In this document: piece by piece, positions 16,739 through 26,281 of the stretch
How the letters are laid out: every line of letters begins with the position of its first letter
Position numbering within the stretch: the first letter of the stretch is position 1
Assembly (NCBI GenBank): GCA_963726995.1
Contig: CAVSEP010000006.1
Coordinates: forward strand, 1,054,001 to 1,118,000
Direction of reading: 5' to 3'
DNA: 64,000 nt
From: DAIDKA01 sp963726995
GTDB taxonomy: Bacteria; Pseudomonadota; Gammaproteobacteria; Steroidobacterales; Steroidobacteraceae
The notes under the pieces: generated by a model
What the model was told of the DNA's origin: nothing
The model's database searches: none
The model's input: the letters and a program-made list of their open reading frames with translations, nothing else
Program-made: the position numbers and the translations under genes

Positions 16739-18616
16739 ATGATGCGTAAGTCACGTATGGGGATGGCAGGACTGTTGGTGTTCAACCTCGCCGCGCTGGG
16801 GCTGGCACAGGCCCAGAGCCCGGCCGTGAAGGCGCAGGGGCAGGCGGTGTTTCAACGGCTGTGCGCGGCCTGTCACCTGAGTCTGGTGCCGGTGGCCGGC
16901 AAGCCTCCGGCGACCTCGGATGCCAAGGCAGTGCCCGTCGAGCTGCTGCATCGGTATCCGCCCGAGGCCATCCTCACGGCCCTGACCACCGGCAAGATGC
17001 AGGCGCAGGGATCGACCCTGACGGACGCGGACCGCAAGGCGGTGGCGCAGTTCGTGGCCGGCCGGCCCTTTGGCCCGGTGCAGCTGGTCGCGGTGACGGC
17101 CGGCACCCTGTGCGAGAAGCAGGTGCCGATGGGGGATCCCGCCAAGACTTCGGGCTGGAGCGGCTGGGGCAACAGCCTGGAGAACACCCGCTTTCAGGGC
17201 CAGGCGGCGGGCGGCCTGACCGCTGCCGATCTGCCGCACCTGAAACTCAAGTGGGCGTTTGGTTATGCGAACGTGGCCGCCGCCCGCACCCAGCCAGCGG
17301 TGGCCGGCGGCCGGCTGTTCGTCGCCAGTGACAATGGCGCCGTGTATGCCCTGGATCCGGCGACCGGCTGCACCTACTGGATGTTCAAGGCCACGGCCGG
17401 GGTGCCCACCGCGCTGTCCGTCGCGCCCTACCAGGACGCCAGCGGCGCGGCCGGCAATGTGGTGCTGTTCGGTGACCGGCAGGCCAACGCCTACGCGGTG
17501 GATGCGCAGACGGGCAAGCAGGTCTGGGTCACGAAACTCGACACCCATCCGTCCGCGGCCGTCACCGGTGCGCCGGCGCCTTATCTGGGACGCGTATACG
17601 TCCCGATCCAGGGCGTGGGCGAGGAGGGACAGGGCATTCATGCGAAGGACGGCTGTTGCACGCTGCGTGGCAGCGTGACGGCGCTCGACATCAACACCGG
17701 CAAGGTGCTGTGGAAGACCTACACTGTCGAAGAGCCGAAACCGCGCGGCAAGTCGGCGACCGGAATGTCGATGTTCGGTCCGTCGGGCGTGGGCATCTGG
17801 TCCTCGCCGACCGTCGATGCGAAGCGCAAGCTGATCTACGTGGCCACCGGCAATGCCTACACGGACCCCCCGCAGCACACCAGCGATGCGGTGCTGGCGC
17901 TGGACATGGCCACGGGCGCCATTAAATGGGTGAGTCAGGTGCTGCCCAATGATGTGTGGGCCATGGGCTGCGCGGCGACCAACAATCCCAATACGGGCTG
18001 TCCCGCCACGCTGGGACCGGACTATGATTTCTCGGCTTCTCCGGCAATGGCACACCTGAAAGGACGTGACCTTTTGGTGTTGCCGCAGAAATCAGGCATG
18101 GCCTATGCCATGGATCCGGACCAGGAAGGCAAGGTCGTGTGGCAATACCGCGTGGGCAAGGGCAGTGGCCTGGGCGGAATGTGGGGCGGTGCCATCGCGG
18201 GCGACAAGGTGTTCATCGGCACCGCGGACCTGCTCACGGAAACTCCCGGCGGCGTGCACGCCCTGAATCTGAAGGACGGCACATTGGCCTGGGCCGCGCC
18301 GCGCCCCAAGGCGCTATGCGCGGGACAGTTGGGGTGCAGCACCGGCCAGGGCGCCGCGGTGACCGCCATTCCGGGCGCGGTGCTCAGCGGTGCCATGGAC
18401 GGGGGCCTGCGCGCCTATGCCGCCAGGACCGGTAAGGTGATCTGGCTGTTCAATACCGATCGTGACTTCAAGACGGTGAACGGCGTGCAGGCCCATGGGG
18501 GCAGCATGGACGGGCCGGGCCCCGCGGTAGCGGGGGGAATGCTGTTCGTCAATTCCGGAAATGGCGGCTTTGTCGGCCTGCCGGGCAACGTGCTGCTCGC
18601 CTTCGGACTGGAATAG
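16739..18616 (+). CDS. Cytochrome c / PQQ beta-propeller quinohemoprotein, polyvinyl-alcohol-dehydrogenase-like
   Basis: 625 residues from the ATG at 16739, which has GGAAG just upstream. A signal peptide (1-25, ending AQAQS) is followed by a small cytochrome c domain: haem motif CAACH at 42-46, likely distal ligand M87 in TGKMQAQG. Then come PQQ-type propeller repeats with GRLFVASDNGAVYALDPATG, GIWSSPTVDAKRKLIYVATGN, ALDMATGAIKWVSQ and GALDMDG-like segments. The order cytochrome-then-propeller is that of polyvinyl alcohol dehydrogenase rather than of alcohol dehydrogenases with a C-terminal cytochrome. It should oxidise an alcohol in the periplasm and pass electrons to the respiratory chain. 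The substrate is inferred only by family. Confidence 0.85.
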   Translation: MMRKSRMGMAGLLVFNLAALGLAQAQSPAVKAQGQAVFQRLCAACHLSLVPVAGKPPATSDAKAVPVELLHRYPPEAILTALTTGKMQAQGSTLTDADRKAVAQFVAGRPFGPVQLVAVTAGTLCEKQVPMGDPAKTSGWSGWGNSLENTRFQGQAAGGLTAADLPHLKLKWAFGYANVAAARTQPAVAGGRLFVASDNGAVYALDPATGCTYWMFKATAGVPTALSVAPYQDASGAAGNVVLFGDRQANAYAVDAQTGKQVWVTKLDTHPSAAVTGAPAPYLGRVYVPIQGVGEEGQGIHAKDGCCTLRGSVTALDINTGKVLWKTYTVEEPKPRGKSATGMSMFGPSGVGIWSSPTVDAKRKLIYVATGNAYTDPPQHTSDAVLALDMATGAIKWVSQVLPNDVWAMGCAATNNPNTGCPATLGPDYDFSASPAMAHLKGRDLLVLPQKSGMAYAMDPDQEGKVVWQYRVGKGSGLGGMWGGAIAGDKVFIGTADLLTETPGGVHALNLKDGTLAWAAPRPKALCAGQLGCSTGQGAAVTAIPGAVLSGAMDGGLRAYAARTGKVIWLFNTDRDFKTVNGVQAHGGSMDGPGPAVAGGMLFVNSGNGGFVGLPGNVLLAFGLE

Positions 18617-18621
18617 AGGGC

Positions 18622-18658
18622 TGGTAAAAAGATGAAGGGGCGGCAATGCCGCCCCTTC
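18622..18658 (-). terminator. Intrinsic terminator between convergent genes
   Basis: A perfect 11-base stem (GAAGGGGCGGC at 18634-18644, loop AAT, partner 18648-18658). Read on the minus strand it is followed by ATCTTTTT, a proper U-run, so it terminates the htrA message. On the plus strand no U-run follows, so it would act weakly on the PQQ gene. Confidence 0.8.
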
Positions 18659-18686
18659 CTGCATCGCTCACTCGAGCTTCGCGGAT

Positions 18687-20198
18687 TCAGCCCAGCTGCA
18701 CCGGCACGAAGATTCTCGTGTCGCCGTGCTGGATCAGCAGTGCCACCGTTCCGTCATGCTTCGCGACCATGCTCTGCAGCTGGCTGGCATCGCTGACCGC
18801 GACGCCGTCCACCGCGAGCACCACGTCGCCGGGCTCAATCCCGGCACGGGCCGCGGCGCCCTGGGCGCGCTCGACCAGCAGGCCGGAGGCAATTCCGCTC
18901 TGACTGCGCTCATCGGCGGTCAATGGTCTGACCCGCAGCCCGAGGCTGGCGCCGCTGGTCGCCGCGGTGCGCACCAATTCAGCCTTGCCGGGCACGCCGC
19001 CCAGCTTCGCGGTCAGATCCAGGGTCCTGCCATCGCGCCAGATCTTCAGGTCCACGGCATCGCCCGGTGAGGCCATTGCGACCGCACCCGACAGCTGACC
19101 TGCATCCAGCAGTCTGGACTTGTTGTACTCCAGGATCACATCGCCCGCCTTGATGCCGGCGCGCTCCGCGGCGCTGCCCGCATCGACCTTGGCGACCAAA
19201 GCGCCCGCGGGCGTGTCCAGATGGAAGGACTTGGCCAGCGCCTGATCGATCGGCTGGATATGGATGCCGAGTCGCGCATGTTCCACCTTGCCGTTCTTCT
19301 GGATTTCCTCCTGGATATGGGTGGCCACCTCGATTGGAATGGCGAATGACACGCCCTGGAAGCCGCCCGTGTTGCTGTAGATCTGCGAATTTATGCCTAC
19401 GACATTGCCGTATCCATCGAACAGCGGGCCTCCGGAGTTGCCCGGGTTCACCGCCACGTCGGTCTGGATGAACGGCACCGGTTCATCGGGCCGCAGCGAG
19501 CGGCCCTTGGCGCTGACGATTCCCGCGGTCGCGGTCTCTTCCAGGCCATAGGGCGAACCGATTGCCAGCACATAGTCACCCACCTGCAGGGTGGTCGAGG
19601 CGGCCGAGTGCACGGTGGGAAGATCCTTGGCATCGATCTTGAGCACGGCTACATCGGTCGCGGCATCCTGGCCCAGAACCTTGGCCTTGTACTCGCGATG
19701 ATCGGACAGGGTGACGGTGACCTGGCTGGCACCATGCACCACGTGGGCGTTGGTCAGGATCACGCCATTCGGGCTGACGATGAAGCCCGATCCGAGCGCA
19801 CGCACCGGTGCCTGCTCCTGCTGGCCGGGGTTGGGAATCTGGCCGAAGAAGCGGAAGAACGGATTGTCGCCGAAGGGATTGCCGCGGCGGTTGAATCCGG
19901 GAGCAACGCCGTTGCCCGGGCTTTGGTCCTGATCATCCTCATCGGTGTCGTCGGCCACTTCCCGGGCCTTGGACTCGGTGGTGATGCCGACCACCGCGGC
20001 GCGGTTCGCGGCCACGATGGCACGGTAGTTCGGGGCGCCGATGAAGGGGATGGGTGCGGCTTTGCCCGCGGCTGCAATGGCAGCCGGCGTGGCCGGATCG
20101 TTGCTGCCGACGACTCCGGCGGCGGACAGACCGGCGACCGTGGCCAAGGCCACCACGGTGGCAATCGAGGCAATGACTGCGGGATTCCTGGAGTTCAC
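18687..20198 (-). CDS. HtrA/DegQ-type periplasmic serine protease
   Basis: 503 residues. A signal anchor at the N-terminus (about 8-30) is followed by an acidic linker, a trypsin-like domain with the full triad (H152 in TNAHVV, D182 in TDVAVL, S255 in GNSGGPL), and two PDZ domains (about 300-390 and 420-500). The enzyme degrades or refolds damaged envelope proteins. It lies 67 bases after a histidine kinase gene on the same strand, as the last gene of a regulator-kinase-protease set. The acidic stretch DDTDEDDQDQ before the protease domain is variable in this family. Confidence 0.92.
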   Translation of the reverse strand: MNSRNPAVIASIATVVALATVAGLSAAGVVGSNDPATPAAIAAAGKAAPIPFIGAPNYRAIVAANRAAVVGITTESKAREVADDTDEDDQDQSPGNGVAPGFNRRGNPFGDNPFFRFFGQIPNPGQQEQAPVRALGSGFIVSPNGVILTNAHVVHGASQVTVTLSDHREYKAKVLGQDAATDVAVLKIDAKDLPTVHSAASTTLQVGDYVLAIGSPYGLEETATAGIVSAKGRSLRPDEPVPFIQTDVAVNPGNSGGPLFDGYGNVVGINSQIYSNTGGFQGVSFAIPIEVATHIQEEIQKNGKVEHARLGIHIQPIDQALAKSFHLDTPAGALVAKVDAGSAAERAGIKAGDVILEYNKSRLLDAGQLSGAVAMASPGDAVDLKIWRDGRTLDLTAKLGGVPGKAELVRTAATSGASLGLRVRPLTADERSQSGIASGLLVERAQGAAARAGIEPGDVVLAVDGVAVSDASQLQSMVAKHDGTVALLIQHGDTRIFVPVQLG

Positions 20199-20265
20199 AT
20201 GGCTCTCCTCGCGCCTGGGTGGCGCTCATGAGTCGCAAGCATGCGCCGCCCGCCTTAAGCGAAAC

Positions 20266-21567
20266 TTAAGGGGCCGAAAAGCTCACCGAAACTCGTAGAC
20301 CCCGCGGCACGACCTCGCCCAGCTCCACCTGCGCCTCATATCGGTCGGCGATGGCCTTCACGATGGCCAGACCCAGACCGGTGCCTCCTTCCGAGGCCCC
20401 CGGGGCCCGGTAGAAACGCGCGAAGGCCCGGGGCCGGTCGGCCGGCGCGATACCGGGTCCCTGGTCGGCCACCTCCAGTACCGGCTGCCCATTGGGGTTG
20501 CGAAACACCCGTACCGCCACCGTCGAGCCTTCAGGGGAGTAGCGCACGGCATTGTCGATGAGATTGCGCACCAGTATCCGCAGCGCTTCGGCATCCGCCC
20601 TGACGGTGAGCTCGATCGGCATGTCGAGCTCGACGCCGATGCCGCGCTGCTGCGCCAGGGGCTGCACATCATGAGCGGCATTGCGCACGGCAATTCCCAG
20701 CGCCGTCGCGGTTGCATCTGCCGGCTGGCCCTCGGGTTCCTGGCGCGCCAGCGTCAGCAGCTGGCTGACCAGGTGCGTCGCGCGCTCGATCGCGCCGCGC
20801 AGCCGCAGGGTGGCGAGTTCGCGTTCCGGTGCATCCCGCGCGCGCTCCAGCAATTGCAGCTGCAGCGACAGGGCGGTGAGCGGCGATCGCAGTTCGTGCG
20901 CGGCATCCGCCACGAAGGCCCGCTGGCTGGCGAAAGCCGCAGAGAGTCGGTCGAGCAGGCGGTTGAGCTCCTCGACCAGGGGAGAGACTTCAGCGGGCAG
21001 GTCGGCGGCGGCCAGGGGCGAGAGGCTATGTGCGTCGCGGTGTTCGATCTGGGTGGTGATGGTCCGCAGCGGGCGCATGGCACGGGCGACGATCCAGGCA
21101 GCCGCGGCGGCCATCAGGGCCAGCAACAGCAGCAGCGGCGCAAGCACGCGCAAGGCCGCCTCGCGGGCCAGCCTTTCCCGCACGCTCCAGGGCTGGGCCA
21201 CCTGGATGACGCTGGTCTCATTGGCCAGGGCGTAGACGCGCCAGCGTTCGTTCTGCACGGTCAGATCCGAGTAGCCGAGGATGGCCTTGTTCAGGAAGGG
21301 CAATCCCGGTGAATAGATGCGCGTGCCGAATATGTCCCAGATCTGGATGACGAAGTCCGAATTCTCCGGATGGGCCGGCAGTTCGTAACCGGACATGTAC
21401 GAGGCCTGATCGCCCAGCGACAGCGCCATCTGGCGCAGTTGATAGTCGAACAGGTCCGAGGTCTCACTCAGCACCCGCCGATAGGTTATGGAGCCGACGA
21501 TCAGCGACATCACCGCCACCAGCGCCAGCAGGCCAACCAGCAGTCTTGCGCGGATCGAGCGCATCAT
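20266..21567 (-). CDS. Sensor histidine kinase, QseC/TctE-like
   Basis: 433 residues. Two membrane helices (about 8-28 and 141-163) enclose a periplasmic sensor of about 110 residues. A HAMP-like stretch follows. The phospho-acceptor is H224 in VADAAHELRSPLTAL, and the ATP-binding domain shows NLIDNAVRYSP, DQGPGI and GGTGLGLAIV. The start ATG overlaps the stop of the response regulator gene (ATGA), so the two form a pair. The sensed signal is unknown. The htrA gene downstream suggests an envelope-stress role. Confidence 0.93.
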   Translation of the reverse strand: MMRSIRARLLVGLLALVAVMSLIVGSITYRRVLSETSDLFDYQLRQMALSLGDQASYMSGYELPAHPENSDFVIQIWDIFGTRIYSPGLPFLNKAILGYSDLTVQNERWRVYALANETSVIQVAQPWSVRERLAREAALRVLAPLLLLLALMAAAAAWIVARAMRPLRTITTQIEHRDAHSLSPLAAADLPAEVSPLVEELNRLLDRLSAAFASQRAFVADAAHELRSPLTALSLQLQLLERARDAPERELATLRLRGAIERATHLVSQLLTLARQEPEGQPADATATALGIAVRNAAHDVQPLAQQRGIGVELDMPIELTVRADAEALRILVRNLIDNAVRYSPEGSTVAVRVFRNPNGQPVLEVADQGPGIAPADRPRAFARFYRAPGASEGGTGLGLAIVKAIADRYEAQVELGEVVPRGLRVSVSFSAP

Positions 21568-22220
21568 CGCGGCACGAAATAGCCGGCGCCGCGCCGGGTG
21601 CGGATGGCATCGCTGCCAAGCTTGCGGCGCAATGCGTGCACGTAGACCTCGATGGCATTGCTTTCGATCGCGTCGCCGAAGCCGTAGAGGCGATCCTCCA
21701 GCTGCGAGCGCGACAGGACCGTGCCGGGCCTGAGCAGCAGGGCCTCCAGCACCGCGAACTCCCGCGCGGAGAGCGTCACCGGCTCTCCCGCCTTGCGCAC
21801 TTCGCGGGTCGCCGGATTCAGGCTCAGATCGCCGTGCTCGATGAGCGGATCGCCGCGTCCGGCGCTGCGGCGCAGGGCCACGCGCATGCGCGCGGCCAAC
21901 TCGTCCAGATCGAAGGGCTTCACGAGGTAGTCGTCGGCGCCGCCGTCCAGCCCCGCGACCCGGCTGCGAATATCGTCGCGCGCCGTGATGATGATGACCG
22001 GAGTCGCATTGCCGCGTTCGCGCATCTGTCGCAGCACCGTCAGGCCATCCTTGCGCGGCAGGCCCAGATCGAGCAGCACGATATCGAAGCGCGCATGCGC
22101 GAGCACCCCCAGAGCCGCGGCGCCGTCGGCCACCCAGTCGGTGACATGACCGTCCTGCTCGAGCGCGGTCTGCACGGCCTCGGCAATCATCCGGTCATCT
22201 TCCACGAGCAGTACGCGCAT
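21564..22220 (-). CDS. OmpR/PhoB-family response regulator
   Basis: 218 residues. The receiver domain has the acidic pair ED(7-9), phospho-acceptor D51 in VLLDLGLP, the conserved T in IIITARDD and K in YLVKPFD. The winged-helix DNA-binding domain spans about 125-215 (LSAREFAVLEALLLRPGTVLSRSQLEDRLYG). It is the first gene of the regulator-kinase-htrA set and overlaps the kinase gene by 4 bases. Confidence 0.95.
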   Translation of the reverse strand: MRVLLVEDDRMIAEAVQTALEQDGHVTDWVADGAAALGVLAHARFDIVLLDLGLPRKDGLTVLRQMRERGNATPVIIITARDDIRSRVAGLDGGADDYLVKPFDLDELAARMRVALRRSAGRGDPLIEHGDLSLNPATREVRKAGEPVTLSAREFAVLEALLLRPGTVLSRSQLEDRLYGFGDAIESNAIEVYVHALRRKLGSDAIRTRRGAGYFVPR

Positions 22221-22254
22221 GCGCGTACTTTAGCAAAGTCGCTGCCGCGGACGA

Positions 22255-22893
22255 TCAGGCCCGCGTATTGACCAGATTGCCGACCGCGTTCACGCCCGAC
22301 AGATCCGTGGCGAAATTCGTGAGGAAGCCCGACAACGACGCATTGCCGTTGCCGCCCATGGTGCTGACCAGATTCTGGAAACTTGCTTTCAGCGAGGCGA
22401 CCGCAGCGCTGCCGGGGGTGCTTGCAGAGGAGTCCGTACCGACCTCAGCGATGAGGTTCTGCAGCGCGGCCGCCATATGGCCCGCAGGTCCGTCGTGACC
22501 GTGACGGTTGTGAACCGCCGACGCTGCGGCCCCTGAGCCCGCGCCTGCGCCGGTCGCGCGCTGCGACTGCAGGGCCGACACCAGGTTCTGGATGAAGGAT
22601 TGCATGGCCTGCTGCGGAGTCTGCGTCCTGGAGGTAGCGGCGGCATCCGTGGCGGTCGCGGCCGTACCGGCGGCGGAGCTTGCCGCCGAAGTGGAGGTCA
22701 GCGCGCCGGATTGCGTCAGCGCCTGCATCAATGCATCGAACAGACCGCCGGTCGGTGGCGACTGCGACGGAGCCTGCGCAGCGACCGGCGCGATCGGGGA
22801 GGTGGAGCCGGTGGATGTGACGCCGCCGGTGCTGCCGATCATGCCGAGTGGATACTGCTGCGCCAGGTTGCCGAGGATGCTGCCGATATTCAT
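22255..22893 (-). CDS. Low-complexity Ala/Ser/Thr-rich protein of unknown function
   Basis: 212 residues from the ATG at 22893, chosen because a good GGAG lies six bases upstream; the frame extends 36 codons further without family content. I do not recognise it. It has no signal peptide. It shows spaced amphipathic helices that look like diverged repeats (ALMQALTQSG, SFIQNLVSALQSQ, AALQNLIAEVG, SFQNLVSTMGG), separated by Ala/Thr/Gly/Ser linkers, and a His-rich patch HNRHGHDGPAGH near residue 130. It ends 34 bases before the start of the response regulator gene on the same strand, so it may be part of that transcript. Confidence 0.65.
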   Translation of the reverse strand: MNIGSILGNLAQQYPLGMIGSTGGVTSTGSTSPIAPVAAQAPSQSPPTGGLFDALMQALTQSGALTSTSAASSAAGTAATATDAAATSRTQTPQQAMQSFIQNLVSALQSQRATGAGAGSGAAASAVHNRHGHDGPAGHMAAALQNLIAEVGTDSSASTPGSAAVASLKASFQNLVSTMGGNGNASLSGFLTNFATDLSGVNAVGNLVNTRA

Positions 22894-23104
22894 GAAGTCT
22901 CCGAAGACCGCGAAGGTGCGGACCACAGTAGGCGCAACTCGAGGACCACAATGCGCATCGCTTGGCATTTCATGGAAGTTAATCAGCAGTATTGCAAGCA
23001 AGTGTCAGCAAGGGCTGCAGGCGCCCGGGCGATCGACCCCAGCGGCAATTGCGCGCCGGCAAACGGCAAAATCTTGCCGCATCGGTTAGATTGGGCGTAA
23101 AGCG

Positions 23105-24568
23105 ATGGAGGCTATCTTGCGACGAGATGCTGGTGGCAGGTTCGCGCGGGGCCTCGGCCTGTGCGCATTGGTTCTTTGGGCCGCAACCACCCCGGCACAG
23201 GCCGCGTGGCCCGCCCTGACGCAGCTCGAGCGCTCGGGCGCGCAGGTCAGCGCCGTGGCCATTGACCTGGACGACGAGCGCGCCCTGGAGGGGCTGCATG
23301 CCGACACGCCGCTGACTCCCGCGTCGCTGACCAAACTGGTGACCGCCGCGGCGGCGCTCGGCCAGTGGCCGGCCGACAAGGTCTTTCACACCCGAGTGCT
23401 GAGCACCGGCACCCTGGTCGATGGGGAACTTCGCGGCGATCTTCTGCTGCTGGGTGCGGGCGATCCTTCCTTGGATGATCAGGCCTTCTGGAGCCTGGCG
23501 GTACAGCTGCGCGGCGCCGGGATCACGCGTGTGACCGGGCGACTGGTGGTGATTCCGGCGCCCTTCGGCGTGGTGGCCTGTGAGACCCAGGACCGCTGCG
23601 ATGCCATGCAGCACAGCGACAAGTCCTACAACGCGCCGCTGGGCGCGATCGGCGTCGACTTCGGCAATTGGTGTGTGCAGGTGCGCCCAGGCGCCCCGGG
23701 CGCAGCGGCTTTGCTGCAGGGCTGCGGTGTGGCGCAACTGCCGATTGCGGTGGACGGCACGATCCGCACCGTCGCCGCCGGCGCCCGGCAGAGTTTCTGG
23801 ATCGAGCGGCTGACCGACGCGAAGGGTGATCATCTGCGGGCCGGTGGGGACATTCCGGCCGGCGCTGCCCAGCAGCTCTACCGCGCGATGTCTGATCCGG
23901 TGCGCGGCTCGGGGCTGCTGCTTCGGGAAATGCTGCGCGAACTGGGCGTGCAGGTCGCGGGCGAAGTCCTCATCGGGCAGGACGTACCGCCGGGCGCGCA
24001 GCAGCTGGCCGACATTCAGGGTCTGCCGCTAGGGGAGCAGCTGGGCCGCATGCTGCGCTACTCCAACAACTACATTGCCGATGTCCTGACCCTGGATCTG
24101 GCGGCGGAGGTCTCGGGAAGATCGCCGGCGCAGCTGGCGACTGCCGCTACCGGACTGGCGGATTTCGTGGCGAAGCTGGGACTACCCGCGCCCGTGCTGC
24201 GCAGTGGCAGCGGGCTTACGCCGGAGAATCTGCTCTCGGCGCAGGATCTGGTCACGGTGCTGGCGCATGCCTATCGGGACACGCGGCGCTTCCCCGCCTA
24301 CTACGGGGGATTGGTGGTGCCGCGCGATGCGCCCTTCGGCTTCCTGCGCGAAGGCAGTGATGCGTGGCTCGACCGGGTCGCCTTGAAGACCGGCACCATG
24401 GACGTACCGCACTCGGTGCTGGGCGTCGCGGGCTACCTGCGAAAACGCCATGGCGGCTGGATCGCCTTCGCCGCGATCGTCAATGGCGCGCAGCGGCCGC
24501 ACGTGCCGCTGCGCGAGGCGCTGCAGGCCGTGCGCAGCGATGTCGAGGCGTTGCTCACCCGGTACTAG
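23105..24568 (+). CDS. dacB: D-alanyl-D-alanine carboxypeptidase/endopeptidase, PBP4 type
   Basis: 487 residues. A signal peptide ends near AQAAW (about residue 34). All three penicillin-binding motifs are present: SLTK (74-77, catalytic Ser74), SNN (320-322) and KTG (428-430). The large insert between the first two motifs is typical of class C PBPs (DacB). It trims and cleaves peptidoglycan cross-links in the periplasm. The stop overlaps the leuA stop on the other strand by 3 bases. No terminator is visible between these convergent genes. Confidence 0.93.
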   Translation: MEAILRRDAGGRFARGLGLCALVLWAATTPAQAAWPALTQLERSGAQVSAVAIDLDDERALEGLHADTPLTPASLTKLVTAAAALGQWPADKVFHTRVLSTGTLVDGELRGDLLLLGAGDPSLDDQAFWSLAVQLRGAGITRVTGRLVVIPAPFGVVACETQDRCDAMQHSDKSYNAPLGAIGVDFGNWCVQVRPGAPGAAALLQGCGVAQLPIAVDGTIRTVAAGARQSFWIERLTDAKGDHLRAGGDIPAGAAQQLYRAMSDPVRGSGLLLREMLRELGVQVAGEVLIGQDVPPGAQQLADIQGLPLGEQLGRMLRYSNNYIADVLTLDLAAEVSGRSPAQLATAATGLADFVAKLGLPAPVLRSGSGLTPENLLSAQDLVTVLAHAYRDTRRFPAYYGGLVVPRDAPFGFLREGSDAWLDRVALKTGTMDVPHSVLGVAGYLRKRHGGWIAFAAIVNGAQRPHVPLREALQAVRSDVEALLTRY

Positions 24569-26241
24569 GCCGCGACGCTCATCGCTCCGCGCGCCGTGGC
24601 CCGGTTCACCGCCGACAGCACCGCCAGCAGCGAGGCCGTGATGATGTTGTTGTGGATGCCCACGCCGAACAGGGTCACCCGCGAGTGCGTCGTGATTTCC
24701 ACATAGGCAACCGCCTGCGCGCCGCTGCCGGCGGCGCGCGAATGCTCCGAATAGGAGAGCACGTCGAACGGCAGCGCCAGGGCGTTCACGATGGCGTCGA
24801 TTGGCCCGGAGCCCGTGCCCACCAGGGTGGTCGGGCTGCCGTTGCGGTCCACGTGCAGGGTGATGCGCTCGCGGTCGGCACCATCGGCCGTTGCCGCCAG
24901 CTGGTGCGAGCGGTAGACGAACGGCGCACTGGTGCGCAGGTACTCGGCGCTGAATAGCGCCGCGATCTCATCGCTGGTCAGCTCCTTGCCGGTGGTGTCC
25001 GCCGCGGCCTGGACCACCTGGCTGAATTCGATCTGCAGTCGCCGGGGCAGCACGAACTGGTGGTCGCGTTCCAGCAGGTAGGCGACGCCGCCTTTGCCGG
25101 ACTGGCTGTTGACCCGAATGATGGAATCATAGGTGCGCCCGAGATCGTGCGGATCCACGGGCAGGTAGGGAACGTCCCAGATCGCGCCCGGCTGCAGGGC
25201 CGCGAAGCCCTTCTTGATCGCGTCCTGATGCGAGCCGGAGAAAGCCGTGAACACCAGGTCCCCCACGTAGGGATGGCGCGGATGGATGGGCAGCTGGTTG
25301 CAGTCCTCCGCACAGCGCGCCACCTCATTGATGTTGGAGAAGTTCAGGCCCGGATTCACTCCCTGGGTGTAAAGGTTCAGCGCCAGCGTCACGACGTCCA
25401 CATTGCCGGTGCGCTCACCGTTGCCGAACAGCGTGCCCTCGATCCGGTCCGCTCCGGCCATCACCGCGAGCTCGGCGGCCGCGACGGCCGTGCCGCGGTC
25501 ATTGTGCGGATGGACGCTGATGATGACGCTGTCACGGTGCGCCACATGGCGGCCGAACCATTCGATCTGGTCGGCATAGATGTTCGGCGTGGCCATCTCC
25601 ACCGTGGCCGGCAGATTCAGGATCGCCTTGCGCTGCGGGGTGGGTTCCCACACCCGGGTGACCGCATCGCAGACCTCCACCGCATAGTCGAGCTCGGTGC
25701 CGGTGAAGCTCTCGGGGCTGTACTGGAACACCCACTCGGTGCCGCGGCGACGCTCGGCTTCACGGCGCACGCATTCGGCGCCGCGCACGGCGATGTCCTT
25801 GATCCCGGCGCGATCCAGATTGAAGACCACGCGCCGCTGGGTGGTGGAGGTGGAGTTGTAGACGTGCACGATCACCCGCCGCGCCCCTTCGAGCGACTGA
25901 TAGGTACGGGCAATGATTTCGGGGCGCGCCTGGGTCAGGACCTGGATGGTCACATTCTCGGGGATCAGGTTGCCCTCGATCAGCTCGCGGACGAAGTCGA
26001 AATCGGTCTGCGAAGCGGCCGGGAAGCCCACCTCGATTTCCTTGAAGCCCAGCTTCACCAGCTGCTCGAACATGCGGTGCTTGCGCGCCGGGTTCATCGG
26101 CTCGATGAGCGCCTGGTTGCCGTCCCGCAGGTCGACGCTGCACCAGATGGGCGCGCGGTCGATGACGTGGTTGGGCCAGGTCCGGTCGGACAGGCCGATC
26201 GGGGCGAAGGGAATGTATTTGTCGGACGGAGTCTTCAACAT
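24565..26241 (-). CDS. leuA: 2-isopropylmalate synthase, long (type 2) form
   Basis: 558 residues. The catalytic TIM barrel starts with WCSVDLRDGNQAL, contains GFPAASQTDFDF and the metal-binding HPHNDRG, and is followed by FGNGERTGNVD. The C-terminal regulatory domain (about 430-558) ends in SRVTLFGVGIHNNIITASLLAVLSAVNR. Length and the opening ...DKYIPFAPIGLSDRTWPNHVI are those of the actinobacterial-like LeuA2 group. The enzyme commits 2-ketoisovalerate to leucine and is normally leucine-inhibited. A ribosome site GGAAGA lies just before the ATG. A leucine-rich leader ORF precedes the gene, suggesting attenuation. Confidence 0.95.
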   Translation of the reverse strand: MLKTPSDKYIPFAPIGLSDRTWPNHVIDRAPIWCSVDLRDGNQALIEPMNPARKHRMFEQLVKLGFKEIEVGFPAASQTDFDFVRELIEGNLIPENVTIQVLTQARPEIIARTYQSLEGARRVIVHVYNSTSTTQRRVVFNLDRAGIKDIAVRGAECVRREAERRRGTEWVFQYSPESFTGTELDYAVEVCDAVTRVWEPTPQRKAILNLPATVEMATPNIYADQIEWFGRHVAHRDSVIISVHPHNDRGTAVAAAELAVMAGADRIEGTLFGNGERTGNVDVVTLALNLYTQGVNPGLNFSNINEVARCAEDCNQLPIHPRHPYVGDLVFTAFSGSHQDAIKKGFAALQPGAIWDVPYLPVDPHDLGRTYDSIIRVNSQSGKGGVAYLLERDHQFVLPRRLQIEFSQVVQAAADTTGKELTSDEIAALFSAEYLRTSAPFVYRSHQLAATADGADRERITLHVDRNGSPTTLVGTGSGPIDAIVNALALPFDVLSYSEHSRAAGSGAQAVAYVEITTHSRVTLFGVGIHNNIITASLLAVLSAVNRATARGAMSVAA

Positions 26242-26281
26242 GGGAATCTTCCGGTGGCGGATCCGGGGGGTTGCTTTGGTT

